Positions 1-8,397 of a DNA stretch of 41,163 nucleotides are shown here, piece by piece. The notes under the pieces were generated by a model that searched no databases, was not told the DNA's origin, and was given only the letters and a program-made list of their open reading frames with translations. Both the position numbers and the translations under genes were made by a program. Every line of letters starts with the position of its first letter. Position 1 is the stretch's first letter. The stretch is from contig CAIYRQ010000239.1 of NCBI GenBank assembly GCA_903928635.1, positions 1 to 41,163 of the forward strand, written 5' to 3'. The stretch comes from an uncultured beta proteobacterium. GTDB lineage: Bacteria > Pseudomonadota > Gammaproteobacteria > Burkholderiales > Burkholderiaceae_C.

Positions 1-1
1 G

Positions 2-481
2 GCCGGCGAATTTGATGCCCGCACCGACAAGCCGATTCTGCGCATCAGCCGCCGCCACCACGGCAACGTCAAGAGCAGCGTGCTCACGCAAGACTTTGTG
101 CACGGCTCCGACTACGCGGCGCTGGCCGAAGCGGCCCACACATTCAAAGACCTGTTGGGCGAAGGCGCACGCGTCATGCGTGGCGAGGGCGAGCGTGCCA
201 AAGAAGAAAAAGTCAGCGATTTCCGCGAAGCCATGGCCTGGCTCATCACCCAAGCCGAAAACGCCACCGCACGCCAGCGTTACAAAGGGCTGGGCGAAAT
301 GAACCCCGCCCAACTGTGGGAAACCACCATGGATCCCACTGTGCGTCGCCTGCTGAAAGTGCAAATCGACGATGCCATCGAAGCCGACCGCGTGTTCACC
401 ATGCTGATGGGCGACGATGTGGAGCCGCGCCGCGAATTTATTGAGACCAACGCGCTGCGTGCGGGGAATATCGATATCTAA
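2..481 (+). CDS. gyrB: DNA gyrase subunit B, C-terminal part (partial)
   Basis: This is the last 159 codons of the ATPase/TOPRIM subunit of DNA gyrase, which introduces negative supercoils with GyrA. The reading frame is open from base 2, so the gene begins outside the window. Typical GyrB tail motifs are visible: [11 protein letters not shown], then [11 protein letters not shown], and the ending [15 protein letters not shown]. The segment before these ([20 protein letters not shown]) fits the region upstream of the TOPRIM end. In many betaproteobacteria gyrB follows dnaA and dnaN near the replication origin, so the neighbouring cluster may be close to oriC; that is inference. No clear terminator is seen in the 165 bases after the stop. 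Confidence 0.97.
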   Translation, partial: AGEFDARTDKPILRISRRHHGNVKSSVLTQDFVHGSDYAALAEAAHTFKDLLGEGARVMRGEGERAKEEKVSDFREAMAWLITQAENATARQRYKGLGEMNPAQLWETTMDPTVRRLLKVQIDDAIEADRVFTMLMGDDVEPRREFIETNALRAGNIDI

Positions 482-646
482 GGCGTTGTAGGTTCTCTAT
501 CGCAACCGCCGAATCCGTAGCGCACTACCTTGAGGCTAGCCGTGTTCACGTTTAAATCTTTGGCTTGGGCATGAGTCTTCTCGTGCCTGGTCGGTCACCA
601 CACTGGTCGTCTATATTGAGAATCGCGAGCACCACTGATGATCCTG

Positions 647-1813
647 TCAATCCTTGAGTTCGACCCCCAATTCCCGCGCAACGTCAGCCGAATGTTGACC
701 CGTTTGCGCCGGATGCGCTAGCTGTTGCGACTCAACTGCGGAAAAACGCACGGGAGGCCGTACTTCAATGTATTTGCCCTCGGTAGGATGATCGCGCTCG
801 ACAAATAAGCCAGATGCCTTGAGCTGGGGATCAATCAACAAATCGTCTATCGTGTTGATCTTGCTCGCGGGAATATCAATGTCCGCAAAAACGGTCAACC
901 ATTCATCGGTCGTTCTCTCCGGTAAAACGCGCGCCATGTGTTCATAAAGCCGGTGTGCGTTCTCACGACGGAGCATGAGTGTTGTTAATCCCGGCTCTTG
1001 AAGTACATCGGTACGCCCCACCAATTCAAAAAATTTGATCCAACGTCCGTCCTGATACGGAGCAACGACGATATAACTATCCTTCGTGCGCATCGGCTGC
1101 CGAGTGGGGTCCAGTTGCCTTGCATAGCCACTTGGGCCAATTGCCGGAACAAATGTTTTTTCATAGAGATGATCGACGGTAGTAAAGCTGGCGACGGCCT
1201 CCATCATCGGCACCTCGACATACTGTCCCTCGCCGGTACGTAGGCGATGAATGACGGCTGCAAGGACCGCATAGACTGCATGCAAACCAGACACTTTGTC
1301 AGCCATCGTCATTGGGAAAAAGCGAGGCGCGGGATTTCCGTCGACGCGGGGTAGAAGTGAAGCCACGCCGGAGGCCGCTTGAATAATATCGTCATAGGCA
1401 GGAAGCCCTGAATGGGGACCACGGGTGTCGAAGCCCGCGCAATGGACATAAATAATGTCGGGCCGGAGTTTTTTAACAGCTTCGTAGCCAAGGCCTGCGC
1501 GTTCAATGGCGTCAGGGCGGATGTTATGAATGAAGATGTCGCTACTCTCGACCAACTTGTTCATTGCGCGGCGACCAGATTCCGTTTTCAAATCCCACAC
1601 CACGGAGCGCTTACCCCGGTTCATTCGCATGTGCAGGGCCCCCATCAGCGGGGTTTTTGCGGACTTACCAATATTCCTGGAGATGTCGCCACCCTCGGGC
1701 TCGACCTTGATAACGTCGGCACCCAAATCAGCAAGAATTTGAGTGCAGTAAGGGCCAAAGACGACGGTGGTCATGTCGGCTACGCGCATTCCACTAATGA
1801 GAGACGGCTTCAT
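647..1813 (-). CDS. CaiB/BaiF family (family III) CoA-transferase
   Basis: About 388 aa, the usual family length. Family III enzymes move CoA between acyl-CoA donors and carboxylic acids. The N-terminus MKPSLISGMRVADM and the motif ADLGADVIKVEPEGGD are characteristic. The likely catalytic aspartate is in PAYDDIIQAASG (about residue 141). It differs from the racemase at 28765 in the active-site region, so transferase activity is more likely than racemisation. The start at 1813 was chosen because it matches family N-termini and has a weak GGAA upstream; ATG at 1825 or GTG at 1846 are alternatives. It is transcribed away from the regulator at 2018, and the two share the palindrome at 1949-1964. 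A role in activating or recycling a pathway acid is inferred from context. Confidence 0.88.
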   Translation of the reverse strand: MKPSLISGMRVADMTTVVFGPYCTQILADLGADVIKVEPEGGDISRNIGKSAKTPLMGALHMRMNRGKRSVVWDLKTESGRRAMNKLVESSDIFIHNIRPDAIERAGLGYEAVKKLRPDIIYVHCAGFDTRGPHSGLPAYDDIIQAASGVASLLPRVDGNPAPRFFPMTMADKVSGLHAVYAVLAAVIHRLRTGEGQYVEVPMMEAVASFTTVDHLYEKTFVPAIGPSGYARQLDPTRQPMRTKDSYIVVAPYQDGRWIKFFELVGRTDVLQEPGLTTLMLRRENAHRLYEHMARVLPERTTDEWLTVFADIDIPASKINTIDDLLIDPQLKASGLFVERDHPTEGKYIEVRPPVRFSAVESQQLAHPAQTGQHSADVARELGVELKD

Positions 1814-1948
1814 ATTGGATTCCATGTGTTCGACGCCTGAACGCACCTTGAGCGATGCGCTTGCGGTGTCCAGTTAGGCATAATTGATTAGCCAGCGAGT
1901 GCCATTGCAATCAATCATGGAGCATAGGCCTTGGCCGCCCAGTCGCCA

Positions 1949-1964
1949 TCGTCGAAAGCGACGA
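1949..1964. promoter_or_regulatory. Palindromic operator A (TCGTCG-AAAG-CGACGA)
   Basis: Perfect 6-4-6 inverted repeat between the divergent CoA-transferase and regulator genes. Exactly 30.5 bp from its centre on the minus-strand side is TATGCT (1921-1926, minus strand), a 4/6 match to a -10 element for the CoA-transferase. On the plus-strand side GAGAAT (1988-1993) lies 31.5 bp away and could serve the regulator gene, which would then be autoregulated. No TTGACA-like -35 overlaps the expected position on either side, which suggests activation. Confidence 0.85.
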
Positions 1965-2017
1965 CCAGCATTCAGCCCTTCAGCCGCGAGAATTCAGCGT
2001 CAAGCCATATCGTCTAG

Positions 2018-4711
2018 ATGTCATATAAGAAAACGTCACCTGCAACGCCTCCACGGTCATCCGTTGTAGCTGCGGCAAAGCTGACTCCGCCCGCCATTCA
2101 GACCAGTCAGGTTTCTCGGACGGAACTATTGAATCTGGTCGGGCGAAACTCGGGGGCCAAGCTAATCATGGTGCACTCTGCAGCAGGTTTTGGCAAGACG
2201 ACGCTGATGGCGCAAATGCTGCACCGCTTTCGTAGCGAAGGCGTACGCACTGCTTGGCTCACACTGGATGCCTCCGACAACGATTCATCGCGATTTCTTT
2301 CAAGCCTGAGTGCAGCAGTGGAGTTGCCGTTATTGGATTCAAAGGCGGATTGGAAGCCCAATGACGTTGTCGAGCGTTTGGCCCGGGAGACTGCTCCTTT
2401 CACTTTGTTTTTTGACGATTTCGAAGCAATCGTAGATACGTCCGTGCTGACGGTTGTGCAATCTCTTATCGAGGGACTACAACAGGGCAGTCGAATCATC
2501 ATTGGCTCCCGAGGCTTGCCCGCGCTCCCCGTGTCCCGACTTCGAGCGCGCGGCCAGATGCTGGAAATTGATACGGAATCCTTGCGCTTTAGCTTGGATG
2601 AAGCCAATGACCTGTTTCGAAAACAACTTGGAAACAGTGCTCGAGAAAGTTTTATTCGCCGGGTACACCAGGACACTGAAGGCTGGGTGACAGCGCTGTG
2701 GCTGGCTTCTCGCTCTCTGCCAGGACCTCAAGAACAAGAAACGTACCTCACAGAAAATTTTTCTGGTTCATCGCGTGCGATTGCAGACTACCTTGCGGAC
2801 GATGTTTTTAGCCAGCAGCCTGCAGTCATCAAAGATTTTCTTTTGCGGTGCAGCATTCTTCGCCATCTGGAAATTCCGCTTTGCCAAGCATTGATGCCCA
2901 ATTCCGATTCGGCGTTTATTCTTGAGCAATTAGAGACCCAAAATCTGTTTTTGGTCGCTTTGCCGGGGCCAACGCCTGCCTGGCGCTTTCACCGACTTTT
3001 TGCCCGTTTTCTGCAAAACCGCTTGCTACGTGAGCGCCCTCAAGACATAGAGCGATTGCATCTTTTGGCATCTGCCTGGTATGAATCTGTGGGACGGCCG
3101 GTTCCAGCGGTCGATCATGCAATCGACGCCGGTGATTACCCGGTTGCTCTCGAGTTGCTGACAGTGCATGCGCAGCGGCTTCTGGAAGAGGGGCGGATGC
3201 GTTTGCTTGCTCAGTGGTTTGACGCCATCCCGAAGTCAGCGATAAAGGAACATCCCGTACTGCAAGCGGTTGCCGTGTGGGCTACGCTTTTTACCGGTGG
3301 TCCAGTCCAGGCATCCGAGCGACTGGAAAGTTCAAGTTGCCTGGAAAGCAAGAATGTCGAGGTGCAGGCACACGTCAACGCGCTCCGTCCACTGTTGTTG
3401 ACCATGCGCGACCAGTATGACGAGGCAATCGTACTTGGGAGTGAATGCCTTGCCAAACTTCCATCATGTAATCCGTATGCTGACGGCGTATTGAGAAATG
3501 CAATGGCGCATGCATTCACGGTCGTAGGAGAAATAGGGCGCGCAAAAAAGCTGGTTGATGAAGCCCGGCAACACACAGGCGACACCAACTTCAATCGCAT
3601 GTACGCGGAATCTATTGATGGCATGATCGATTTCCAGGCTGGCCGTTTGCGCATGGCAACCTCGCACTTTAGAGACAGCCTGAATGCGACCCGTGCACAA
3701 AGTAATAACTTTGCCAGCGGGAACGCATGGGCAGGAATTCTTTACGCAGGTGCACTCTACGAAGCAAATGAACTAGAAACGGCGGAGCGACTGGTGGATC
3801 TTCACCTTCCCACTGCTTGCGCGACTGGACTGCCCGGACATATTGGCGCTGGCTATCTCATAAGAGCACGTATTGCGTTTAGCAAGGGGGAGTTCGACAA
3901 AAGCTTTGAAGCACTCACCGAAATGGAATACATGGCACACCACAGACAGTTGCCGCGTATTGTTGCAAACGCCAAGATGGAGCGTTCCAGGTTGCTGCTT
4001 TTACAAGGCGACGCGCAGGCCTCAAAGGAGGAGCTGGACCGGGTCGGGTCGGAGGAATTGCAAGAACGCCTTTCGCGTCAGCGGCTCGCTGCGAATGAGG
4101 TGTATTACCCGGCTTTAGCCCGTGTTTGTTGGACGCTTCACTTTGGCGACTCGCACGCAGTCATCGCTTGGCTCGAGCAGGAGCTCGCAACCACGCTAGA
4201 ACAAAACCGACACCGCCGAGCATTGCGACTGCAAGCGCTTTACAGCCTCGCGCTTCAGCGCAGCGGTAATCCTAAAGAAGCGGCAAAGGTAATGTCCACT
4301 GCGCTCCGGCTCGCAGCCCAGGAAGGTTTTATTCGATCCATTGCGGACGAGGGCCCCGAGGTAGGGCGAATTATTCAGCGCCTTTATTCACTTCAACTCG
4401 AAATGCCTGCCAATCGGAGTGATCCAGCGCGCCTTCAGTTTATGGAGAAACTGCTGAAAGCGTTTGGGCAATTACCGCAGGAATCGTCTCAGCCCGACCA
4501 AAGAAGTAGCCTTGTTGAGGCGCTGACAAGAAAAGAAATCCAGATACTTCAGCTTGTCGCAGAAGGCTATTCAAATGCAAGACTGGCCGAACAATTGACG
4601 GCATCGGACAGCACCATTCGCACCCATCTTCGTAACATCAATTCAAAACTTGGCGCGGGCAGCCGCGCAGAAGCAGTGGTGATTGGAAGGCAATTTGGCG
4701 TCATCCGATGA
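2018..4711 (+). CDS. LuxR-family STAND transcriptional regulator (MalT/AlkS-like, LAL type)
   Basis: An 897-aa regulator and the only transcription factor in the catabolic cluster. The N-terminal ATPase has a Walker A (SAAGFGKTTL, residues 54-63) and Walker B (LFFDD, about 130-134). A long helical, TPR-like middle follows. The LuxR/GerE helix-turn-helix fills residues 836-897 (LTRKEIQILQLVAEGYSNARL through TIRTHLRNINSKLGA). Relatives such as MalT and AlkS bind an inducer and ATP, oligomerise and activate transcription. The start at 2018 leaves the family-typical KLTPPAIQTSQVSRTELL near the N-terminus; no Shine-Dalgarno is evident before it. The gene follows palindrome A and precedes palindrome B. 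It is the likely activator of the whole cluster through the seven palindromes, but direct binding is inferred. Confidence 0.93.
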   Translation: MSYKKTSPATPPRSSVVAAAKLTPPAIQTSQVSRTELLNLVGRNSGAKLIMVHSAAGFGKTTLMAQMLHRFRSEGVRTAWLTLDASDNDSSRFLSSLSAAVELPLLDSKADWKPNDVVERLARETAPFTLFFDDFEAIVDTSVLTVVQSLIEGLQQGSRIIIGSRGLPALPVSRLRARGQMLEIDTESLRFSLDEANDLFRKQLGNSARESFIRRVHQDTEGWVTALWLASRSLPGPQEQETYLTENFSGSSRAIADYLADDVFSQQPAVIKDFLLRCSILRHLEIPLCQALMPNSDSAFILEQLETQNLFLVALPGPTPAWRFHRLFARFLQNRLLRERPQDIERLHLLASAWYESVGRPVPAVDHAIDAGDYPVALELLTVHAQRLLEEGRMRLLAQWFDAIPKSAIKEHPVLQAVAVWATLFTGGPVQASERLESSSCLESKNVEVQAHVNALRPLLLTMRDQYDEAIVLGSECLAKLPSCNPYADGVLRNAMAHAFTVVGEIGRAKKLVDEARQHTGDTNFNRMYAESIDGMIDFQAGRLRMATSHFRDSLNATRAQSNNFASGNAWAGILYAGALYEANELETAERLVDLHLPTACATGLPGHIGAGYLIRARIAFSKGEFDKSFEALTEMEYMAHHRQLPRIVANAKMERSRLLLLQGDAQASKEELDRVGSEELQERLSRQRLAANEVYYPALARVCWTLHFGDSHAVIAWLEQELATTLEQNRHRRALRLQALYSLALQRSGNPKEAAKVMSTALRLAAQEGFIRSIADEGPEVGRIIQRLYSLQLEMPANRSDPARLQFMEKLLKAFGQLPQESSQPDQRSSLVEALTRKEIQILQLVAEGYSNARLAEQLTASDSTIRTHLRNINSKLGAGSRAEAVVIGRQFGVIR

Positions 4712-4732
4712 CGTCGATAGATCGCCGCTGAC

Positions 4733-4748
4733 TCGTCGGAAGCGACGA
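4733..4748. promoter_or_regulatory. Palindromic operator B (TCGTCG-GAAG-CGACGA)
   Basis: Perfect 6-4-6 palindrome between the regulator and the thiolase-like gene. TATAGT (4771-4776), a 5/6 match to a -10 box, begins 30.5 bp from its centre and is followed after 7 bases by the ATG at 4784. The predicted transcription start is therefore at or within a base of the start codon, and the upstream GGAG would not be in the mRNA. Confidence 0.87.
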
Positions 4749-4783
4749 CCTGCTCTACGAGTGGAGTTCCTATAGTTGTTCTC

Positions 4784-6292
4784 ATGAACACATTGCTAGA
4801 TCGCTCGCCGGTAATCATCGGGGTTGGCGAAGTTACCCAGAAGACCAAAGATCTTCAAAAATCCTCGGAGCCCTTGGACCTCATGGAGTCCGCATTGCGC
4901 GCCGCTGAGAAGGACGCGGGCAATGCACTCCTGAAGATGATCGATTCACTGGATGTGATTCAGGAATTTTCTTGGCCCTACGCTGACGCGCCAGCGCAGT
5001 TGAGTGATCGCCTGGGCATCCATCCCAAACACTGCGTCTATGGCCCTGTTGGCGGTGAGACGCCTGTGTATTTCATCCATGAAGCTGCGCTTCGCATCTG
5101 GCAAGGCGAATCCGAGGTGGCTGCCATTGTTGGGGCTGAAGCACAGTACGCCGTGACTTCGGCCCAAAAACAGGGTGCTGCACTTGCATGGTCACCCCGC
5201 GACCCCTCAGCCAAGTTGATCAGGGGCACAGACTACCTCCATCGGATGGCTGTTGAATTGGGGGTTGCTTCGCCTGCGACTGTGTACCCGTTCTATGAAA
5301 ATGCCACCCTGGCCGCGTGGGGGCAGACCCCTGAACAAGCGCGTGCAGAGTCAGGCAAGCTATGGGAAAAGTGCTCGTCTGTCGCGGCATTAAACCCCTA
5401 TTCCTGGCAGCAGCAGTCCTACACCGCTGAAGAAATCGCCAGTCCGAGTGAGGCAAACCGAATTGTGGCTTGGCCTTACACCGTGCAGATGGTTGCCAAT
5501 CCGCAGGTCAATCAAGGAGCCGCGGTTCTTCTGACGAGTCGTGGCAAGGCGAGGCAATTAGGTATTCCAGATGAGCGCATGGTCCATGTTTGGTGTGGTG
5601 CTGCCGCAAATGAGCCAGCCGACTATCTGCATAGAGATCAATATGTGCGAGTTCATTCGCAAGAAGCTGTTCTCGAAAAAATATTGCAACAAGTTGGCGA
5701 TCTGGGCAGATTTGATCAGCTTGAGCTGTACAGCTGTTTTCCTATTGTTCCCAAGATGGCGAGAAGAACACTGGCGCTGGGCGCGGACACTGTTGTGACC
5801 TGCACAGGGGGTCTCAGCTTCTTTGGTGCACCGCTAAACAACTACATGACGCACGCAACATCAGCCATGGTGCGGGCTTTGAGGGGGCAGCAAAACTCAA
5901 TAGGTCTGTTGTACGGTCAGGGAGGATATCTGACAAAGCACCATGCCATCGTTCTGGGAAGCCATGCAAGCGCCACCTCCCGTTTGTCAGCGGATTACAG
6001 CGTCCAAGAGACAGCCGACTCAAGACGACACGGGGTTCCTGCGCTGCAAATGAACTACAGCGGACCGGCGTCCATAGAGTCATTCACCGTGATCTATCGA
6101 AAAGATACCAGCATGTCCCACGGCGTGGTGATCCTGCGTTCGCCGCACGGGACCCGTCTATTGGCAAAAGTAAGCTCGACGGATCAGCGAAGCATGCAAG
6201 TCTTGACCAGCATGCGTAATTCACCAATCGGTATATCCGGCCACGTTTCTATCGGTACCGATGCAATACCTTTGTGGGAGATTTCGCAATGA
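4784..6292 (+). CDS. Thiolase-like protein, TLP1/SCP-x-like, with extra C-terminal domain
   Basis: A 502-aa member of the thiolase superfamily, longer than the roughly 390-aa degradative thiolases. The N-terminus RSPVIIGVGEVTQ is typical of acetyl-CoA acetyltransferase-like/TLP proteins. Where classical thiolases carry the acyl-accepting cysteine in a CxSG motif, this protein reads VGGETPV (residues 89-95), so the usual nucleophile is absent. SCFPIVPKMA and TGGLSFFGAPLNNYMTHA mark the C-terminal thiolase half. About 70 residues at the end resemble the additional domain of type-1 thiolase-like proteins. It could be a retro-aldol/thiolase variant or an acyl-CoA-binding partner; the reaction is unknown. 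It overlaps the enoyl-CoA hydratase by ATGA, so the two are co-translated, and palindrome B controls the pair. Confidence 0.85.
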   Translation: MNTLLDRSPVIIGVGEVTQKTKDLQKSSEPLDLMESALRAAEKDAGNALLKMIDSLDVIQEFSWPYADAPAQLSDRLGIHPKHCVYGPVGGETPVYFIHEAALRIWQGESEVAAIVGAEAQYAVTSAQKQGAALAWSPRDPSAKLIRGTDYLHRMAVELGVASPATVYPFYENATLAAWGQTPEQARAESGKLWEKCSSVAALNPYSWQQQSYTAEEIASPSEANRIVAWPYTVQMVANPQVNQGAAVLLTSRGKARQLGIPDERMVHVWCGAAANEPADYLHRDQYVRVHSQEAVLEKILQQVGDLGRFDQLELYSCFPIVPKMARRTLALGADTVVTCTGGLSFFGAPLNNYMTHATSAMVRALRGQQNSIGLLYGQGGYLTKHHAIVLGSHASATSRLSADYSVQETADSRRHGVPALQMNYSGPASIESFTVIYRKDTSMSHGVVILRSPHGTRLLAKVSSTDQRSMQVLTSMRNSPIGISGHVSIGTDAIPLWEISQ

Positions 6293-7092
6293 ACAATACC
6301 GCTTCGCACGCGCCCGCAGGTGAAGCAACGGTTAGCTGTTTCAAGCGGGACGACCATATTGCAGTGGTTTCACTGAACCGGCCTGCCGCAAGAAATGCGG
6401 TCAACAGCGATATGGCACAGGCACTGCATGCCATTGTGGAGCAGACGGAGGAAGACCCTGACATTTGGGTCGTCGTGATTTTCGGTGGCCTTGGTGACGT
6501 ATTTTGTGCGGGCGCTGACCTCAAAGAAGTTGCGGCAGGTCGTGGCGCCAGCCTTTTCACCTCACACGGATTTGCAGGCTTGGTCTATTCGCAAAGGAGG
6601 AAACCCTGGATCGCTGCGGTCAATGGCAAAGCATTGGCAGGTGGTTTTGAAATCGTGCTTTCATGTGATCTGGTGGTCGCTGCTACCGACGCGAGCTTTG
6701 GATTGCCCGAAGTATCTCGTGGCTTGCTCGCCGCTGCGGGTGGGCTGTATCGCTTGCCTCGCGCCATTCCGAGAAATATCGCTGTTGAATTGGTCATTAC
6801 CGCTGACGCGATCGATGCGCATCGGGCTGCCTCGCTGGGTTTTGTGAACAGGGTTGTCGAAAGAGACCAAGTTCTGCCAGAAGCCATTCGGCTTGCAGAA
6901 CGTATCACCCGCAACGCACCCGTCGCGGTACGAGAAAGTTTAAAGGTCGCCCGTCGCATTCACGATCTTGATGAAGAGAATCTACGCCTGTTGACCCAGG
7001 AATGCAGGGAAAATGCCTTCGCATCGGAAGACTTTAAAGAAGGTCCACGAGCGTTTGTAGAAAAACGCGCCCCACGTTGGACTGGCAGATAA
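6289..7092 (+). CDS. Enoyl-CoA hydratase/isomerase family protein (crotonase fold)
   Basis: A 267-aa crotonase, the normal length for a stand-alone hydratase. The oxyanion-hole segments are FCAGADLKEV and NGKALAGGFE. Both glutamates that drive water addition in classical hydratases are kept, in GGFEIVL and FGLPEV, so 2-enoyl-CoA hydration is plausible. The start at 6289 was chosen because its ATG overlaps the stop of the preceding gene (ATGA) and has GGGAG 8 bases upstream; a GTG at 6274 is the alternative. In the cluster it would convert an enoyl-CoA to a 3-hydroxyacyl-CoA. The FadB-like protein at 8398 has its own hydratase domain, so this enzyme probably handles a different, perhaps branched or cyclic, intermediate (inference). 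Confidence 0.9.
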   Translation: MNNTASHAPAGEATVSCFKRDDHIAVVSLNRPAARNAVNSDMAQALHAIVEQTEEDPDIWVVVIFGGLGDVFCAGADLKEVAAGRGASLFTSHGFAGLVYSQRRKPWIAAVNGKALAGGFEIVLSCDLVVAATDASFGLPEVSRGLLAAAGGLYRLPRAIPRNIAVELVITADAIDAHRAASLGFVNRVVERDQVLPEAIRLAERITRNAPVAVRESLKVARRIHDLDEENLRLLTQECRENAFASEDFKEGPRAFVEKRAPRWTGR

Positions 7093-7130
7093 ATTGGAGG
7101 CGCGAGGCGACCGGAAATCGTCGCCTTCAC

Positions 7131-7146
7131 TCGTCGAATCCGACGA
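7131..7146. promoter_or_regulatory. Palindromic operator C (TCGTCG-AATC-CGACGA)
   Basis: Perfect 6-4-6 palindrome in front of the six-gene thiolase-to-kinase operon. TACATT (7169-7174), 4/6 to a -10 box, begins 30.5 bp from the centre, and the ATG at 7181 follows 6 bases after it, so the transcript is predicted to begin at the start codon. An extra half-site TCGTCG lies at 7118-7123. Confidence 0.87.
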
Positions 7147-7180
7147 TCCAAATTCTGGGTTGGAGACATACATTGAATGC

Positions 7181-8386
7181 ATGAACAATGTATATATCTA
7201 CGATCACGTGCGCACCCCGCGCGGCAAGGGCCGGTTTGATGGCGCACTGCACACCGTGCCGCCTGTCCATCTCGCCGCCACTGTTTTGCGTGCTCTCAAA
7301 GAGCGCAATCAAATAGACCCTGACGATATCGAAGACGTTGGACTGGGCGTCGTGATGCCCATTGGCGAACAAGGCGCGGACATCACCCGGTCTGCGCTCT
7401 TGATGGCGCACTATGGTGAAGATGTTTCTGGTTACCAGCTCAACCGGTTCTGCACTTCCGGTCTTGACACCGTGAAGATGGGATTTGGTCTGATTGGTTC
7501 CGGGCAGGCCGACGCCGTCATTGGGGGTGGTGTCGAATCCATGTCACGCGTTGCGATTGGATCGGACGGCGGATCAGCCTACACCGACACCACCATTGGC
7601 AGGCAGTACCCCTATATCCCCAATGGTGTGTGCGCGGATCTCATGGCGGCATTGGACGGGTTTAGCCGTGACGATATCGACGCCTATGCCGTTGAAAGTC
7701 AGCGTCGCGCTGGAATCGCCCAAGAAGACGGCCGATTTAATGCTTCGTTAGTTCCTGTGAAAAATGCGTTTGGCGAAACCCTTTTGCAGCGAGACGAATT
7801 AGTGCGTCCTGGCACGACGCTCGCGGATCTGGCCAAACTGAAACCGAGCTTTGTCGCAGCGGGGGATTCGGGCTTTGACTCCATTGTTCTTCGCCGCTAT
7901 CCGCAGCTTGAGTCGATTCCCCACATTCACACGGGGGGAACCTCCAGCGGAATCGTGGACGGAGCATGCGCCGTCTTGCTGGGCAGCGACGCATACGGAA
8001 AAAAGCAGGGACTGCGCGCTCGCGCTCGGATTGTTGCGGCAGCAACCTGTGCTTCTGAACCGCTGATCAGCCTTGGCGGCCCCATACCAGTGACAGACAA
8101 AGTGCTGGCGAGGGCCGGACTGAAGATTGAGGACATTGACCTTTTCGAGGTAAATGAAGCTTTCGCAGTTGTACCCATGCGCTACATGCGACATTTCGGA
8201 ATTGATCGTGATCGTATGAATCCCAATGGTGGAGCGATCGCGCTTGGCCATCCTCTTGGGGCTACAGGCGCCATCCTCCTTGGCACGGCGCTGGACGAAC
8301 TTGAACGTCGAGGGAAGTCTCGGGCACTGATTACGCTGTGCGCCGCCGAAGGTCAATCTACCGCAGTGATCATCGAACGCGTCTAA
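7181..8386 (+). CDS. Acetyl-CoA C-acyltransferase (degradative thiolase, FadA-like)
   Basis: A 401-aa thiolase that would cleave 3-oxoacyl-CoA with CoA to release acetyl- or propionyl-CoA. The catalytic set is complete: nucleophile Cys91 (FCTSGLDTV), His357 in GHPLGATGA and Cys387 in LCAAEGQS. The start at 7181 gives the family N-terminus [17 protein letters not shown]. The nearest GGAG (7162-7165) is 15 bases away, too far for a normal ribosome site, which fits the leaderless mRNA predicted from palindrome C. It heads an operon with FadB-like, acyl-CoA synthetase, SDR, ACAD and kinase genes, with an 11-base gap to the next gene. Confidence 0.95.
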   Translation: MNNVYIYDHVRTPRGKGRFDGALHTVPPVHLAATVLRALKERNQIDPDDIEDVGLGVVMPIGEQGADITRSALLMAHYGEDVSGYQLNRFCTSGLDTVKMGFGLIGSGQADAVIGGGVESMSRVAIGSDGGSAYTDTTIGRQYPYIPNGVCADLMAALDGFSRDDIDAYAVESQRRAGIAQEDGRFNASLVPVKNAFGETLLQRDELVRPGTTLADLAKLKPSFVAAGDSGFDSIVLRRYPQLESIPHIHTGGTSSGIVDGACAVLLGSDAYGKKQGLRARARIVAAATCASEPLISLGGPIPVTDKVLARAGLKIEDIDLFEVNEAFAVVPMRYMRHFGIDRDRMNPNGGAIALGHPLGATGAILLGTALDELERRGKSRALITLCAAEGQSTAVIIERV

Positions 8387-8397
8387 AGGCCTGATAC

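Noticed and set aside
482-646. Attachment site or direct repeat flanking the island
   Set aside because: Comparison by eye of 482-646 with 29836-30021 gave no convincing repeat.
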